From Puniceibacterium sp. IMCC21224 (GTDB lineage: Bacteria > Pseudomonadota > Alphaproteobacteria > Rhodobacterales > Rhodobacteraceae), in assembly GCF_001038505.1 (NCBI RefSeq), contig NZ_LDPY01000001.1, positions 372,001 to 436,000 of the forward strand: a stretch of 64,000 bases of DNA. Direction: 5' to 3'. Of this stretch, positions 17,699 to 26,661 are shown one piece after another; the stretch's first letter is position 1; each line of letters begins with the position of its first letter. Position numbers and translations under genes: made by a program. Below the pieces are notes generated by a model, which ran no database searches, had not been told where the DNA came from, and was given only the letters and a program-made list of their open reading frames with translations.

Positions 17699-18116
17699 GG
17701 CGAGCGGTCTTCGATGGCGGGCCGATTTCTGGCGGTTCTAATTAGCATGTCGCAATCGGTCAGCGTTTGCGGCCCATAGGCCCGCTGTGGGCCGACCTTT
17801 CGGCCCATTACATGCGCGGTTCGCCATAGAAAGTGATCCTAAGGTCAACTGATTCGGCTTGTCGGGCACGAGATCGGGGTGTCGTTTCAGCGGCGACCGG
17901 ACACCGACCGGGCCATGGTGTCTGGTACGTCATCCATCAAGATACTGCGCGCAATGCCTTGGTATTTTGTGCTGGGCCGATGATCCGCCGTCGGGAGCTT
18001 ACGAAAAATAAACCACCTTTGCCTACCGTCGCACTGTCGCAGAATGCAACGGTGAGGACGATGACAGGACGAACAGAAAATTCCGCAGGGCGGGACCGGG
18101 CTGACGGGTCCTGCGT
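17699..18116. other. Intergenic region before flhA
   Basis: A 418-base gap without a supportable gene. It contains three GGCCCA/TGGGCC elements (17771-17776, 17788-17793, 17802-17807) that could form two mutually exclusive hairpins. I see no full CtrA box (TTAA-N7-TTAA) or clear sigma factor site. The region should hold the promoter of flhA-fliR-flhB. Confidence 0.5.
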
Positions 18117-20201
18117 ATGAACCTCAGTTTTTCCAAGTCTCTGTTCCGGCCCACAGTCCTTCTTGCGGTGGCGCTGATGGCGGTCATCGTCATGATGATT
18201 CTGCCGGTCCCGTCCTGGGTGCTGGACGTTGGCCTTGCCACATCTTTTGCGCTGGCAATTCTGATCTTTACCGTGACGCTCTTTATTGAGCGACCTCTGG
18301 ATTTTTCGGCCTTTCCGACCATCTTGCTTGCGTCGCTGATGTTGAGACTGTCGCTGAATGTAAGTTCGACCAAACTGATCATCGGCAGCGGTCACGAAGG
18401 CACCGACGCGGCGGGGGACGTCATCCAGGGCTTTGCCAATTTTGTCATGGGTGGCAGCGTCTTTATGGGGCTGGTGGTGTTCGGGGTGCTGATGATCGTC
18501 AACTTCACCGTCATCACCAAGGGCGCTGCCCGAATGGCCGAAGTTGGCGCGCGTTTCGCGTTGGACGGGATGCCGGGCAAGCAACTGGCGATTGACAGCG
18601 ATATGGCCGCTGGGGCGATTGATCATGCCGAGGCCAAGGCGCGGCGCGAGCGTGAATTGCAGGAGACGACTTTTTTCGGATCGCTCGATGGTGCGTCGAA
18701 ATTCGTCAAGGGCGATGCTGTCGCTGGTTTGTTGATCACGCTGCTGAACCTTGTGATGGGCGTCATCATGGGGTCATTTGTGCATGGGATGAGCCTGTCA
18801 AACGCGTTTGAGACATACGCTATTTTGACAGTCGGCGACGGTCTGGTGTCGCAAATCCCGGCGGTGATCATCTCGATTGCATCCGCGTTGTTGCTGGCGC
18901 GTGGCGGCGCAACGGGGGCGACCGATCTGGCGCTGGTCGCGCAATTGGGGCGCTATCCGGCAGCTCTGGGAACGGTTTCGGTGCTGATGGTATTGTTTGC
19001 GCTGGTGCCTGGTCTGCCGTTCCTGCCCTTTATTGCGGGCGGCGCTGTGTTGGGCGGCGCGGCCTTCTACATGGCGCGCAAACCGCTGCCCAAAGAGAGC
19101 GGTACAACAGAGGAACCGGTGCCAACGGGTCCGGTGATCAAAGCAATTGCCGATGTCCTGGATCTAGACGACATTCACCTCGAATTTGCCCCGGATCTGG
19201 TCAATATGGTGCTGGATCCGGGGACCGGGCTCGATGTGCGTATTTCGAACATGCGCACGCATATCGCGTCGACCTTTGGCCTGATCATGCCTGAAATCCG
19301 GCTTACCGATGCCGCGGCTTTGACGCCCGGAACATATGTGATCCGCATTCAGGGGGTCGAGGTGGCGACAGGGGTGCTGAATCCGGATCTGGTACTTGCG
19401 CTGGTGCCGGAAACCCATACGTCGCTGCCCGACGGCAAGGACGTGAACGAACCGGTCTACGGTGCCCCCGCGCGCTGGATCAAACCGGAACATCAGGAAC
19501 GCGCTGCACTGACCGGAGTCACCATCGTCACCCCGACCGAGGTGCTGGCGACGCATCTTCTCGAAGTGATCAAGCGCAACTTTGGCCGCCTGCTTAGTCT
19601 GAAATCCCTGCGTCGGTTGCTGGACGAAATGGTCGCCCTGACCAATCCCACCCGTGCCGAGGCAAACCGCCGCCTGATCGACGAGCTGATCCCGGACCGG
19701 GTGCAGATTGATGTCCTGCATGCGGTGTTGCGGCTGTTGCTGGACGAACAGGTGTCGATCCGCAATCTGCCCTTGATCCTCGAAGCGATTGCAGAGACGC
19801 GGGGCCAGGCGGCCCGTCCCGAGGCGATCTGCGAACATGTGCGCCAGCGGCTTGGCTTTCAGCTGGTGGCTGGGATGCGGCGCAAGGACGGCACCATCCC
19901 ACTGATCCAGCTTGCGCCAGAGTGGGAAGAGGTATTCAGCCATTACCAGATTGATGGCGACCGGGGCGGCATCGACATCGCCCTGCCACCCGAACAGTTC
20001 GAGTCGCTGACCAGTGGCGTGTCAAAAGAGGTCGGTGAAGCCGGCGCGCGTGGCATGTTTCCGGCACTGGTGACGTCCGGCCGTCGCCGCAGGTTCCTGC
20101 GCACGATCTTAGCGGCCAAGGGAATACCGAATCCGGTGCTGTCGTTCGAAGAGATTGGCATCGAAGCGCGCCCCTCTCTGGTTGGCGTGGTCGCGGCATG
20201 A
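18117..20201 (+). CDS. flhA: Flagellar biosynthesis protein FlhA
   Basis: Largest membrane component of the flagellar type III export gate. The 694 residues comprise about eight transmembrane helices in the first half, including the conserved FHIPEP-region motifs (LMLRLSLNVSSTKLII, GDAVAGLLITLLNLVMG). A cytoplasmic C-terminal domain receives chaperone-cargo complexes. The ATG at 18117 agrees with the family start. The stop overlaps the fliR start by 4 bases (ATGA), starting the flhA-fliR-flhB unit. Confidence 0.97.
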   Translation: MNLSFSKSLFRPTVLLAVALMAVIVMMILPVPSWVLDVGLATSFALAILIFTVTLFIERPLDFSAFPTILLASLMLRLSLNVSSTKLIIGSGHEGTDAAGDVIQGFANFVMGGSVFMGLVVFGVLMIVNFTVITKGAARMAEVGARFALDGMPGKQLAIDSDMAAGAIDHAEAKARRERELQETTFFGSLDGASKFVKGDAVAGLLITLLNLVMGVIMGSFVHGMSLSNAFETYAILTVGDGLVSQIPAVIISIASALLLARGGATGATDLALVAQLGRYPAALGTVSVLMVLFALVPGLPFLPFIAGGAVLGGAAFYMARKPLPKESGTTEEPVPTGPVIKAIADVLDLDDIHLEFAPDLVNMVLDPGTGLDVRISNMRTHIASTFGLIMPEIRLTDAAALTPGTYVIRIQGVEVATGVLNPDLVLALVPETHTSLPDGKDVNEPVYGAPARWIKPEHQERAALTGVTIVTPTEVLATHLLEVIKRNFGRLLSLKSLRRLLDEMVALTNPTRAEANRRLIDELIPDRVQIDVLHAVLRLLLDEQVSIRNLPLILEAIAETRGQAARPEAICEHVRQRLGFQLVAGMRRKDGTIPLIQLAPEWEEVFSHYQIDGDRGGIDIALPPEQFESLTSGVSKEVGEAGARGMFPALVTSGRRRRFLRTILAAKGIPNPVLSFEEIGIEARPSLVGVVAA

Positions 20202-20962
20202 CGGCGTTGCTGGAGGGCGTTCAGACCGGGCTATGGGGTGCTTTCCTGGTATTTCTGCGGACGGGATCGGCACTTATGGTGCTCCCGGTTTTTGGCGAAC
20301 GAATGGTACCGGTTCGCGTGCGGCTTTTAATCTCGCTTGGCCTGACAGCCATCGTCGCACCCGCAGTCCTGGGGACTGTGCGAATCCCGGGCGCCTCCGT
20401 CGGCGCGCTGGCGCTCTGCCTGGGAACTGAAACGGTCTCGGGCCTCGCTATCGGGTTGTCCTTGCGGCTTTTTGTGCTCGCTTTGCAGACCGCCGGGTCG
20501 ATCGCGGCGCAATCCACGTCGCTGTCACAGCTCTTCGGTGGCAATGTCACAGACCCGCTGCCAGCAGTGGGCCACATCCTGACCGTTGCCGGCATGGCGT
20601 TGCTGGTGATGACCGGCCTGCACGTCAAAGCCGCGGCCTATTTCATCTTTTCCTACCGGATGCTGCCGCTGGCCAGCTTTCCCGATGGCGCGATGCTTAG
20701 CAACTGGGGGCAGGCGCATATCAACCAGATGTTCGGTCTTGCCTTTACGCTTGCCGCGCCGTTTATAATCCTGTCGATACTTTACAACCTGACCCTGGGC
20801 GTCATCAACAAGGCGATGCCACAGCTCATGGTCGCCTTTGTCGGCGCACCGGTGATTACATTTGGCACGATCGCCCTGCTGTTTTTCGCAGCTCCGGTAT
20901 TGTTGACGGTCTGGGTTCAGGCGTTTGATCATTTCCTGACCAACCCGTTTGGTATGCCCTGA
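20198..20962 (+). CDS. fliR: Flagellar export protein FliR
   Basis: Membrane component of the flagellar export gate, which assembles with FliP and FliQ into the central channel. The 254 residues have about six hydrophobic helices. Family segments GSALMVLPVFGERMVPVRVR and GLAIGLSLRLFVLALQTAG are visible. It overlaps flhA by 4 bases and flhB by one base, indicating tight translational coupling. fliQ is at 25.7 kb on the other strand; fliP is not in this window. Confidence 0.95.
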   Translation: MTALLEGVQTGLWGAFLVFLRTGSALMVLPVFGERMVPVRVRLLISLGLTAIVAPAVLGTVRIPGASVGALALCLGTETVSGLAIGLSLRLFVLALQTAGSIAAQSTSLSQLFGGNVTDPLPAVGHILTVAGMALLVMTGLHVKAAAYFIFSYRMLPLASFPDGAMLSNWGQAHINQMFGLAFTLAAPFIILSILYNLTLGVINKAMPQLMVAFVGAPVITFGTIALLFFAAPVLLTVWVQAFDHFLTNPFGMP

Positions 20963-22047
20963 TGGCTGGCGATGACGACAGTGACAAGACACATGACGCC
21001 TCTCAGCACAAGCTTGAGGAGGCGCGCAAAAAGGGTGAAATCGCACGGTCTGCAGACCTTTTGACCGCCGTCGCCTATGCAGGTTTGCTGCTGGCGTTTC
21101 TGACGCTTGGGCAGGGTACATTGACCGGGTTGGGCAACGCGCTGATACCCCTGATAGATCAGCCCGACCGGCTGGCACCGCTGTTCTTTTCCGGGACGGC
21201 TCTGGTGCCGACAGGTGAATTGATGCGTCAGGCGGTCCGCCCGATTCTGCCATGGCTGCTGGTTCCGGCACTCGCCGTCTTTTTGGCGTTGGTGGCACAG
21301 CGCGGCCTGTTGTTCACACCGACCAAGCTTTCGCCCAAGATGTCACGCCTGTCGATGATCGAGAATGCCAAGAACAAATACGGTCGCCGCGGTCTGTTCG
21401 AATTCGCCAAGAGTTTTGTCAAACTAATGGTCTACTCCACCTGTCTCGGCTTTTTCCTGTCGGCACATCTGGAAACGATTGTCGGCAGTCTTCAGGGGGG
21501 GCCGGGGGCCGTGATGCAGATTCTTGGCGGGTTGCTGATCAAGTTGATGACATTGGTAGTCTGCATCGCCGCCGCGATCGGTACAATAGACGTATTGTGG
21601 CAGCAGCAGGAACATCAAAGAAAAAATCGAATGTCGCACAAAGAATTGCGCGACGAATACAAGGAATCCGAGGGTGATCCGGCGATGAAGCAGCATCGCC
21701 GCGCGCGGGCGCAGGAAATCGCCATGAATCATATGATCCTCGACGTGCCCAAGGCGGATGTCATCATCGTGAACCCGACCCACTATGCTGTCGCCCTCAC
21801 CTGGAGCCGCGAGCCAGGAGAGGCGCCAGTCTGTGTCGCCAAAGGCGTGGATGCCGTCGCGGCACGTATCCGCGAGATAGCGATGAAAGAAAATATCCCG
21901 ATCCATTCGGATCCGCCGACGGCCCGCGCGCTGCACGCCACTGTCGAAATCGGCGCGCAGATTGATCAGCAACACTATCGCCCGGTTGCTGCGGCCATTC
22001 GCTTTGCCGAGGATATGCAGCGCCGGGCTCGGGAAAGGGGACGATAG
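20962..22047 (+). CDS. flhB: Flagellar export switch protein FlhB
   Basis: Export-gate protein that switches substrate specificity from rod/hook to filament. The 361 residues start with the conserved basic segment QHKLEEARKKGEIARS. Four transmembrane helices follow, then a cytoplasmic domain with the autocleavage motif NPTHY (Asn271-Pro272). All key residues are intact. The ATG at 20962 overlaps the fliR stop, and the flhB stop overlaps the GTG of the next small gene. Confidence 0.96.
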   Translation: MAGDDDSDKTHDASQHKLEEARKKGEIARSADLLTAVAYAGLLLAFLTLGQGTLTGLGNALIPLIDQPDRLAPLFFSGTALVPTGELMRQAVRPILPWLLVPALAVFLALVAQRGLLFTPTKLSPKMSRLSMIENAKNKYGRRGLFEFAKSFVKLMVYSTCLGFFLSAHLETIVGSLQGGPGAVMQILGGLLIKLMTLVVCIAAAIGTIDVLWQQQEHQRKNRMSHKELRDEYKESEGDPAMKQHRRARAQEIAMNHMILDVPKADVIIVNPTHYAVALTWSREPGEAPVCVAKGVDAVAARIREIAMKENIPIHSDPPTARALHATVEIGAQIDQQHYRPVAAAIRFAEDMQRRARERGR

Positions 22048-22460
22048 TGCCATCTGATTTTGACGATATGACCGTGATCACCGCTCTGATGCAGGATCGG
22101 GCGCTGGCCAGTTACCGGCGGACGCTGGAAGAAGAAGTGTCGCTGCGTCAGGAGCTTGGCGAGATCGAGCAACTGCGTATCGCGGCGCTGCATCGTGACT
22201 CTCAGGATATTGCGCGCCGTGTGACGGGGGCCGACGGATTGTGGCAGGGCTGGATTGCGCGCCGTCGTACGGGCTTGAATCAGGAACTCGCGATGTTGCA
22301 GATCCGCAAGAGCGCCCAGCGTACTCTGGCGCAGACAGCCTTTGCGCGCAATCAGGTGGCTGAAGAGTTGGCAAAGGGCGACAACACGCAAAAAAACAGG
22401 CGTCGCGAAGCAATGCTGGATCAGCGGTTGCGCGACGCCTGTTCCGGTTTCACCGAATGA
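22047..22460 (+). CDS. FliJ-like coiled-coil protein (hypothetical)
   Basis: A 137-residue, mostly helical, charged protein with long heptad-like stretches (LASYRRTLEEEVSLRQELGE). It has no signal or membrane segment. Size, composition and position just after flhB suggest a FliJ-like export chaperone or a small roseobacter flagellar protein, but I see no diagnostic motif. The GTG start at 22047 overlaps the flhB stop. Its last 20 codons double, on the other strand, as a transcription terminator for the convergent fliL operon. Confidence 0.75.
   Translation: MPSDFDDMTVITALMQDRALASYRRTLEEEVSLRQELGEIEQLRIAALHRDSQDIARRVTGADGLWQGWIARRRTGLNQELAMLQIRKSAQRTLAQTAFARNQVAEELAKGDNTQKNRRREAMLDQRLRDACSGFTE
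22390..22441 (-). terminator. Terminator of the leftward flagellar operon, inside the convergent gene
   Basis: On the minus strand, CAGGCGTCGCG and CGCGACGCCTG (22441-22431 and 22407-22397) pair perfectly over 11 bases with a 23-base loop, followed by seven T. It lies 28 bases beyond the fliL stop and entirely within the FliJ-like coding region of the opposite strand. Confidence 0.75.
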
Positions 22461-22468
22461 TGGAAATT

Positions 22469-22972
22469 TCAGGCATCCTGACGGGCAATTTCGGTGATCA
22501 GCACATCAGTCACCGACGGGCCGATATGGTCCTTGGCAACCTGCATCAATGCGCGCCGCAGCGTGTCGAGCTTGTCCGACTGGGTGAACGATCCCTTGAA
22601 CCCGCCAAGGTTGGCGTGATCAAAGAGAACCTGCAGAAACCCATCCCTGAGCCGCGGCTCACGGGAATAGACGGCTTCTGTTGCGCCGGGTTTCACCTCA
22701 ACGCTGAGCGACACCACGACGAGCGATGATATCCGGTCCTCTCCGACGATTGGCACGACGAATTGATTGCTCATTTTGACATATTCGCGCTGGGCGAGCA
22801 GGTCGACCTCCTCTAGCAGCGCCGCCGCAGCCAGATTGTGCGTATTCTCCGAGGTCAGCGGGCCGCAATCCGCCAGCGTTGCGTGCTCTTCGCCTGGTTT
22901 CATCACGATGCCGGCGCCGACGCCGGCGCCGACACCCATCAGGGCCAATAGGATGGGAAGTAGTTTCTTCAT
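22469..22972 (-). CDS. fliL: Flagellar basal body-associated protein FliL
   Basis: Single-pass inner-membrane protein that surrounds the stator and supports motor torque. The 167 residues have one N-terminal membrane anchor (about 4-24) and a periplasmic domain with the family ending (LRRALMQVAKDHIGP, then DVLITEIARQ). It is the last gene of the leftward operon from flgB. The ATG at 22972 lies 12 bases after the flgH stop and is followed downstream by the terminator at 22390-22441. Confidence 0.9.
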   Translation of the reverse strand: MKKLLPILLALMGVGAGVGAGIVMKPGEEHATLADCGPLTSENTHNLAAAALLEEVDLLAQREYVKMSNQFVVPIVGEDRISSLVVVSLSVEVKPGATEAVYSREPRLRDGFLQVLFDHANLGGFKGSFTQSDKLDTLRRALMQVAKDHIGPSVTDVLITEIARQDA

Positions 22973-22984
22973 TTCAATGTCCTC

Positions 22985-23719
22985 TCAGAATGGCAAAATG
23001 ACGTCGAGCACCTGTTGCCCATAGCGCGGTTGCTGAACATCGGTGATTTGCCCGCGACCGCCGTACGAGATGCGGGCCGACGCGATTTTGTCGTATGTAA
23101 TCTCGTTCTGGCGCGAAATGTCGGCAGGGCGGACGTACCCCGAGACCAGCATCTCGCGGAGTTCGAAATTTACCCGCACCTCTTGCGAGCCTTCGATGGC
23201 GAGGATGCCATTGGGCAGTACTTGGACAATGGTGGCGGCGACGCGCAACGTCAGTTTTTCATTGCGTTTGACGGACCCATTACCTTTTGATCCGCTGGAA
23301 CTATCGAGTGAAACCGCCTGATCCATGCTGGCACCGTCAGGCAGATTTTCATCGGCGCGCTGAGGCAAGCCGAAGAGGTGGGGAATGCCAAGCGTTTCTG
23401 AACCTGAACGGGACCGCGCGGTGGCGTTTGAAATCTCGGCCTCTTCGTCAATCTCGACCACAACCGTCAGGATGTCGCCGCGGTTCATCGCGCGCCGGTC
23501 CCCCAGCAACGATTGCCGCCCACCATCCCAGAGCGATGCACTGTCAACACCACGGGCATGCGGAAGGCTCGTCTCCAAGCTCGCGTAGAGCATGGCGTCG
23601 TGTTCCTGTCCGTCCTGAATCGGAGAGAAATCCGGTTCTTTGCCGATATGGCCAACGCGATTGCAGGCGGTCAGCGAAAGCAGGAGGCAGGTTGTCAGCG
23701 GCAGAAGGTTGGGGGTCAT
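22985..23719 (-). CDS. flgH: Flagellar L-ring protein FlgH
   Basis: Outer-membrane lipoprotein that forms the L-ring around the rod. The 244 residues have a lipobox LTAC with Cys19. Family motifs NRGDILTVVVEIDEEAEISN, FELREMLVSGYVRPADIS and the C-terminal RISYGGRGQI are present. The in-frame ATG at 23719 gives the lipoprotein signal at the right place; an upstream ATG at 23770 would spoil it. Between flgA and fliL in the leftward operon. Confidence 0.95.
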   Translation of the reverse strand: MTPNLLPLTTCLLLSLTACNRVGHIGKEPDFSPIQDGQEHDAMLYASLETSLPHARGVDSASLWDGGRQSLLGDRRAMNRGDILTVVVEIDEEAEISNATARSRSGSETLGIPHLFGLPQRADENLPDGASMDQAVSLDSSSGSKGNGSVKRNEKLTLRVAATIVQVLPNGILAIEGSQEVRVNFELREMLVSGYVRPADISRQNEITYDKIASARISYGGRGQITDVQQPRYGQQVLDVILPF

Positions 23720-23726
23720 CTGATCC

Positions 23727-24137
23727 TCACTGGGAGACGTGGACAGAGCCGTCAGGCGATACTGTTCCAAAAAGGTTGACGTGTGACGCGATGTTCATCA
23801 CCCGGATCCGTTCGCCTACGGCGCCGCGGTCAAGCGCGCGGGCCTCGGAGGTGATGCGCAGCCCACCGGTTTCAAACACCAGTTCGACGATCTGGTTGCG
23901 GGCAATCAGGGCGGGGGGCATCACATGAGCGGTCAGGATTGGCCGACCGGGATAGAGCGCAACGCGCGCCTCCATCCCGATGATATCATCGAGCTTGACG
24001 CCGGTATTGCCGCCCGCGTCCCCCCGCACCGCGTCCGGGCCAATGATTTCCTGCGCCCGGATGGTGCGCGTCGCGACCACGGTCTCGGCAGCGGCCGGCA
24101 GACCGGCGATGAGGCTGAACAGAAGCAAAAGACGCAT
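23727..24137 (-). CDS. flgA: Flagellar P-ring assembly chaperone FlgA
   Basis: Periplasmic chaperone for the P-ring protein FlgI. The 136 residues have a signal peptide (ends AAAE, about residue 18) and an SAF-type C-terminal domain (GRPILTAHVMPPALIARNQ, then GERIRVMN). It is shorter than enterobacterial FlgA, as is usual in alphaproteobacteria. The start overlaps the flgG stop by one base; flgH follows after 7 bases. flgI is not in this window. Confidence 0.9.
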   Translation of the reverse strand: MRLLLLFSLIAGLPAAAETVVATRTIRAQEIIGPDAVRGDAGGNTGVKLDDIIGMEARVALYPGRPILTAHVMPPALIARNQIVELVFETGGLRITSEARALDRGAVGERIRVMNIASHVNLFGTVSPDGSVHVSQ

Positions 24138-24922
24138 CAGCGGATCTGTGTCGTTGCGCCGAGCATCTGGTCAGCGGCGGAAATGACCTTGGCGTTCAAC
24201 TCGTAACCACGCTGTGCTTCGATCAGTTCGGTCACCTCGCGTACGGCATCGACCGAACTGTCCTCCAGATACCCCTGTCGCAGCGTTCCCAGCCCGTCCT
24301 GTCCGGCGGTGGTCACATTGGCCGGCCCCGAAGCTTCGGTTTCAACAAAGAGATTGCCGCCGATGGCCTCAAGCCCCTTTGAATTGCTGAATCCGGACAG
24401 GGTAAACTGTCCCAGCAACTGGGCCTCTGCCTCGAGGGCGAAATAGGCATAGACCTCACCATCCGAGTTGATCGAAATGCTGCGGGCGTCGTCGGGAATG
24501 GTGATCTCGGGTGCGACTGGATAGCCGTCCGAGTTGACGATCAACCCTTCGCCGGTACGTTTGAGGCCACCATCACGGGTATAGGCTGCTTGGCCCGAGG
24601 GCAGCGTTACTTCGAGGTATCCCTGACCGTCGATTGCAAGGTCGAGATCGCCGCCAGTGGCCGACAGGGAACCCTGCGCGAGCTGAACCGACACTGCGGA
24701 GGGACGGACGCCAAGGCCAAGCTGCACACCGGTCGGCAAAACCGTTCCGTCGGCAGCGTTCACAGTGCCCGCCCGAGCGACCTGCTGATAGTGTAGATCG
24801 GCAAATTCGGCGCGCCGCGCGTTGTAGCCCGTGGTGCTCATGTTTGAGAGATTGTTCGAGATGACCTCGACCCGCATCTGTTGGGCGCTCATGCCCGTGG
24901 CCGCAATTTTCAGCGCACGCAT
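24137..24922 (-). CDS. flgG: Flagellar distal rod protein FlgG
   Basis: Forms the distal rod of the flagellum, exported through the type III apparatus. The 261 residues include the rod/hook N-terminal motif (QQMRVEVISNNLSNMSTTGY), the GQGYLEVTLPSG core and the C-terminal helix EVTELIEAQRGYELNAKVI. The ATG at 24922 matches the family start MRALKIAATGM. It lies 15 bases after flgF in the same operon. Confidence 0.96.
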   Translation of the reverse strand: MRALKIAATGMSAQQMRVEVISNNLSNMSTTGYNARRAEFADLHYQQVARAGTVNAADGTVLPTGVQLGLGVRPSAVSVQLAQGSLSATGGDLDLAIDGQGYLEVTLPSGQAAYTRDGGLKRTGEGLIVNSDGYPVAPEITIPDDARSISINSDGEVYAYFALEAEAQLLGQFTLSGFSNSKGLEAIGGNLFVETEASGPANVTTAGQDGLGTLRQGYLEDSSVDAVREVTELIEAQRGYELNAKVISAADQMLGATTQIR

Positions 24923-24937
24923 TGTGTGGCTCCTTTG

Positions 24938-25651
24938 TTATCGGATGAACGTCTTGAGTGCGTCGCGCACCCGTTCGTTTTCAGCGTCCAGAAAGCTTTG
25001 ACCCATTTCGTAGGCGCGTTGGACGTCGATCATGCGCGCGATCTGACCGACGGGGTCGACATTGGACCCCTCTAGAAAACCCTGTTTGACACGCGGCAGT
25101 TCGACCGGATCATACCCTGCATCGGCGCGGAACATCACGCCGCCCTCGCGCTGCATATCCAGCGGGGCAATGGGCATGACGACCCCCAACTGCCCAATAG
25201 GCCGACCATCGGTGCTGATTGTCCCGTCGCCGGAGATAGCGAGATCGTCGGCATCGGGCGGCACAAACAGGGGCGCGCCCCCGGCGTCCAGAACGGGATA
25301 TCCGTCCATAGTAACCAGATCGCCGTTGGCGCTGGGCGAAAACGCCCCGGCGCGGCTCAGCCGTTCGCCCTGCGGAGTCTGTATCAGAAAGAACCCATCG
25401 CCCTCGATCCCGACGTCAAATTTGCCGCCGGTCCGGGTCAGGGCGCCCTGCAGTGCCGACGTGTTTTGGATGCGCGCTGTCGCCATCGACACGCTTTGAC
25501 CAGTGTCAGTACGTTGCACGTATTCGGAAAAAATAACCCCCTCCTGACGGTAGCCGGTGGTCGCGGAGTTGGCGATGTTGTTGGCGATGACCTGCATTTC
25601 GCGCATCAGCCCGGACTGACGGGTCAGGGTGGTATAGCCGGTGGCTTCCAT
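24938..25651 (-). CDS. flgF: Flagellar proximal rod protein FlgF
   Basis: Part of the proximal rod. The 237 residues carry the rod-protein N-terminal motif (REMQVIANNIANSATTGYRQ), the core GDGFFLIQTPQGERLSRAG and the C-terminal DVQRAYEMGQSFLDAENER. The start at 25651 follows the fliQ stop by one base. Like FlgG it lacks a signal peptide because it is exported by the flagellar apparatus. Confidence 0.95.
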   Translation of the reverse strand: MEATGYTTLTRQSGLMREMQVIANNIANSATTGYRQEGVIFSEYVQRTDTGQSVSMATARIQNTSALQGALTRTGGKFDVGIEGDGFFLIQTPQGERLSRAGAFSPSANGDLVTMDGYPVLDAGGAPLFVPPDADDLAISGDGTISTDGRPIGQLGVVMPIAPLDMQREGGVMFRADAGYDPVELPRVKQGFLEGSNVDPVGQIARMIDVQRAYEMGQSFLDAENERVRDALKTFIR

Positions 25652-25652
25652 C

Positions 25653-25922
25653 TCAGCCTCCTGTAATGATCGGGATCAGTTGATCCTGGAAAAACGACAC
25701 CAGAGTTTGTGTCATGAAGCTCATCGATATCCAGAACACGACGACGATGGCCCCCAGTTTCGGGACAAAGGTCAGGGTCATTTCCTGGATCGAGGTGAGA
25801 GCCTGAAACAAGCCCACCGTGACCCCCGCAACCAAGGCGGCCGACAGGATTGGCACCGACGTGATGGTGGCGATCCAGAGCCCCTGGCGCAGTGTGTCAA
25901 AGAAAATGGCTTCGGTTAGCAT
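25653..25922 (-). CDS. fliQ: Flagellar export protein FliQ
   Basis: Small export-gate membrane protein of 89 residues with two hydrophobic hairpin helices (SVPILSAALVAGVTVGLFQA and LGAIVVVFWISMSFM). The conserved loop LTSIQEMTLTFVPK lies between them. It assembles with FliP and FliR. Located between fliE and flgF in the leftward operon. Confidence 0.95.
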   Translation of the reverse strand: MLTEAIFFDTLRQGLWIATITSVPILSAALVAGVTVGLFQALTSIQEMTLTFVPKLGAIVVVFWISMSFMTQTLVSFFQDQLIPIITGG

Positions 25923-25931
25923 GATTGGCCC

Positions 25932-26222
25932 TCAGACCGGCATCCGCAGGATTTCCTGATAGGCCTCAACCACCTTGTTACGGACGGTCACCACCGCCTC
26001 GACGGCGAGTTCTGATTGCGCCAGCGCCTGCACAAGGGCGTGCGGATCGGCGTCACCGGTCAGGGCTGATTCGGCGATACCCTCGCTTTCGCGCAGGGTG
26101 GTGGCAAAGTCCTCGGCAAAGTCGACAACGCCCTGTTGCGCCGGCGCCATTTCGGGCGTGGGTTCTGTCGCAGGGCGAGAGGCCGCATATTTCTGTGCGG
26201 CAAAGAGTGAGCGGACGTCCAT
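25932..26222 (-). CDS. fliE: Flagellar MS ring-rod adapter FliE
   Basis: Joins the MS ring to the rod. The 96-residue protein ends with the family helix AVVTVRNKVVEAYQEILRMPV. I choose the ATG at 26222, which has GGAGA about 6 bases upstream; an ATG four codons earlier (26234) has no ribosome site. Ten bases separate it from fliQ. The N-terminal half is variable in the family. Confidence 0.92.
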   Translation of the reverse strand: MDVRSLFAAQKYAASRPATEPTPEMAPAQQGVVDFAEDFATTLRESEGIAESALTGDADPHALVQALAQSELAVEAVVTVRNKVVEAYQEILRMPV

Positions 26223-26253
26223 TCTGGTCTCCATTCATGTTGAGTGTGGGGGG

Positions 26254-26646
26254 TTAACGTCGCAACAGCTCCATCAGGCTGGTTGACATCTGTCGTGCCT
26301 GATCGAACATCTTGAGGTTGGCTTCGTAGGATCTCTGAGCTTCGCGAGAGTCAGCGATCTCGATGATCACATTGACGTTTGATCCCTCGTAGACGCCATC
26401 CGCGTTGGCCATCGGGTGTGAGGGATCAAAAATTTCTGTCAGTTCGGACTGGTCAAGGTTGACCCGACCGGTGCTGATGGTTTGCACATCGTCGTTTGCG
26501 CTGCGGTCGAGTTCAAACGGGATCGTCTTGCGGCGATATCCGGGGGTGTCGGTGTTGGCGATGTTTTCGGACAGGATCCGCAGCCGCATCGACTGCGCCC
26601 GCAATCCGCTGGAAGACACCGATAAGGAATCGTTGAAATCGCTCAT
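26254..26646 (-). CDS. flgC: Flagellar proximal rod protein FlgC
   Basis: Rod component of 130 residues. It has the N-terminal rod motif (LRILSENIANTDTPGYRRK) and the C-terminal SREAQRSYEANLKMFDQARQ, both diagnostic of FlgC. It follows flgB by 15 bases in the leftward operon, with an AGGAGG-type site in the gap. Confidence 0.95.
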   Translation of the reverse strand: MSDFNDSLSVSSSGLRAQSMRLRILSENIANTDTPGYRRKTIPFELDRSANDDVQTISTGRVNLDQSELTEIFDPSHPMANADGVYEGSNVNVIIEIADSREAQRSYEANLKMFDQARQMSTSLMELLRR

Positions 26647-26661
26647 GTAAAGGCCTCCTTC

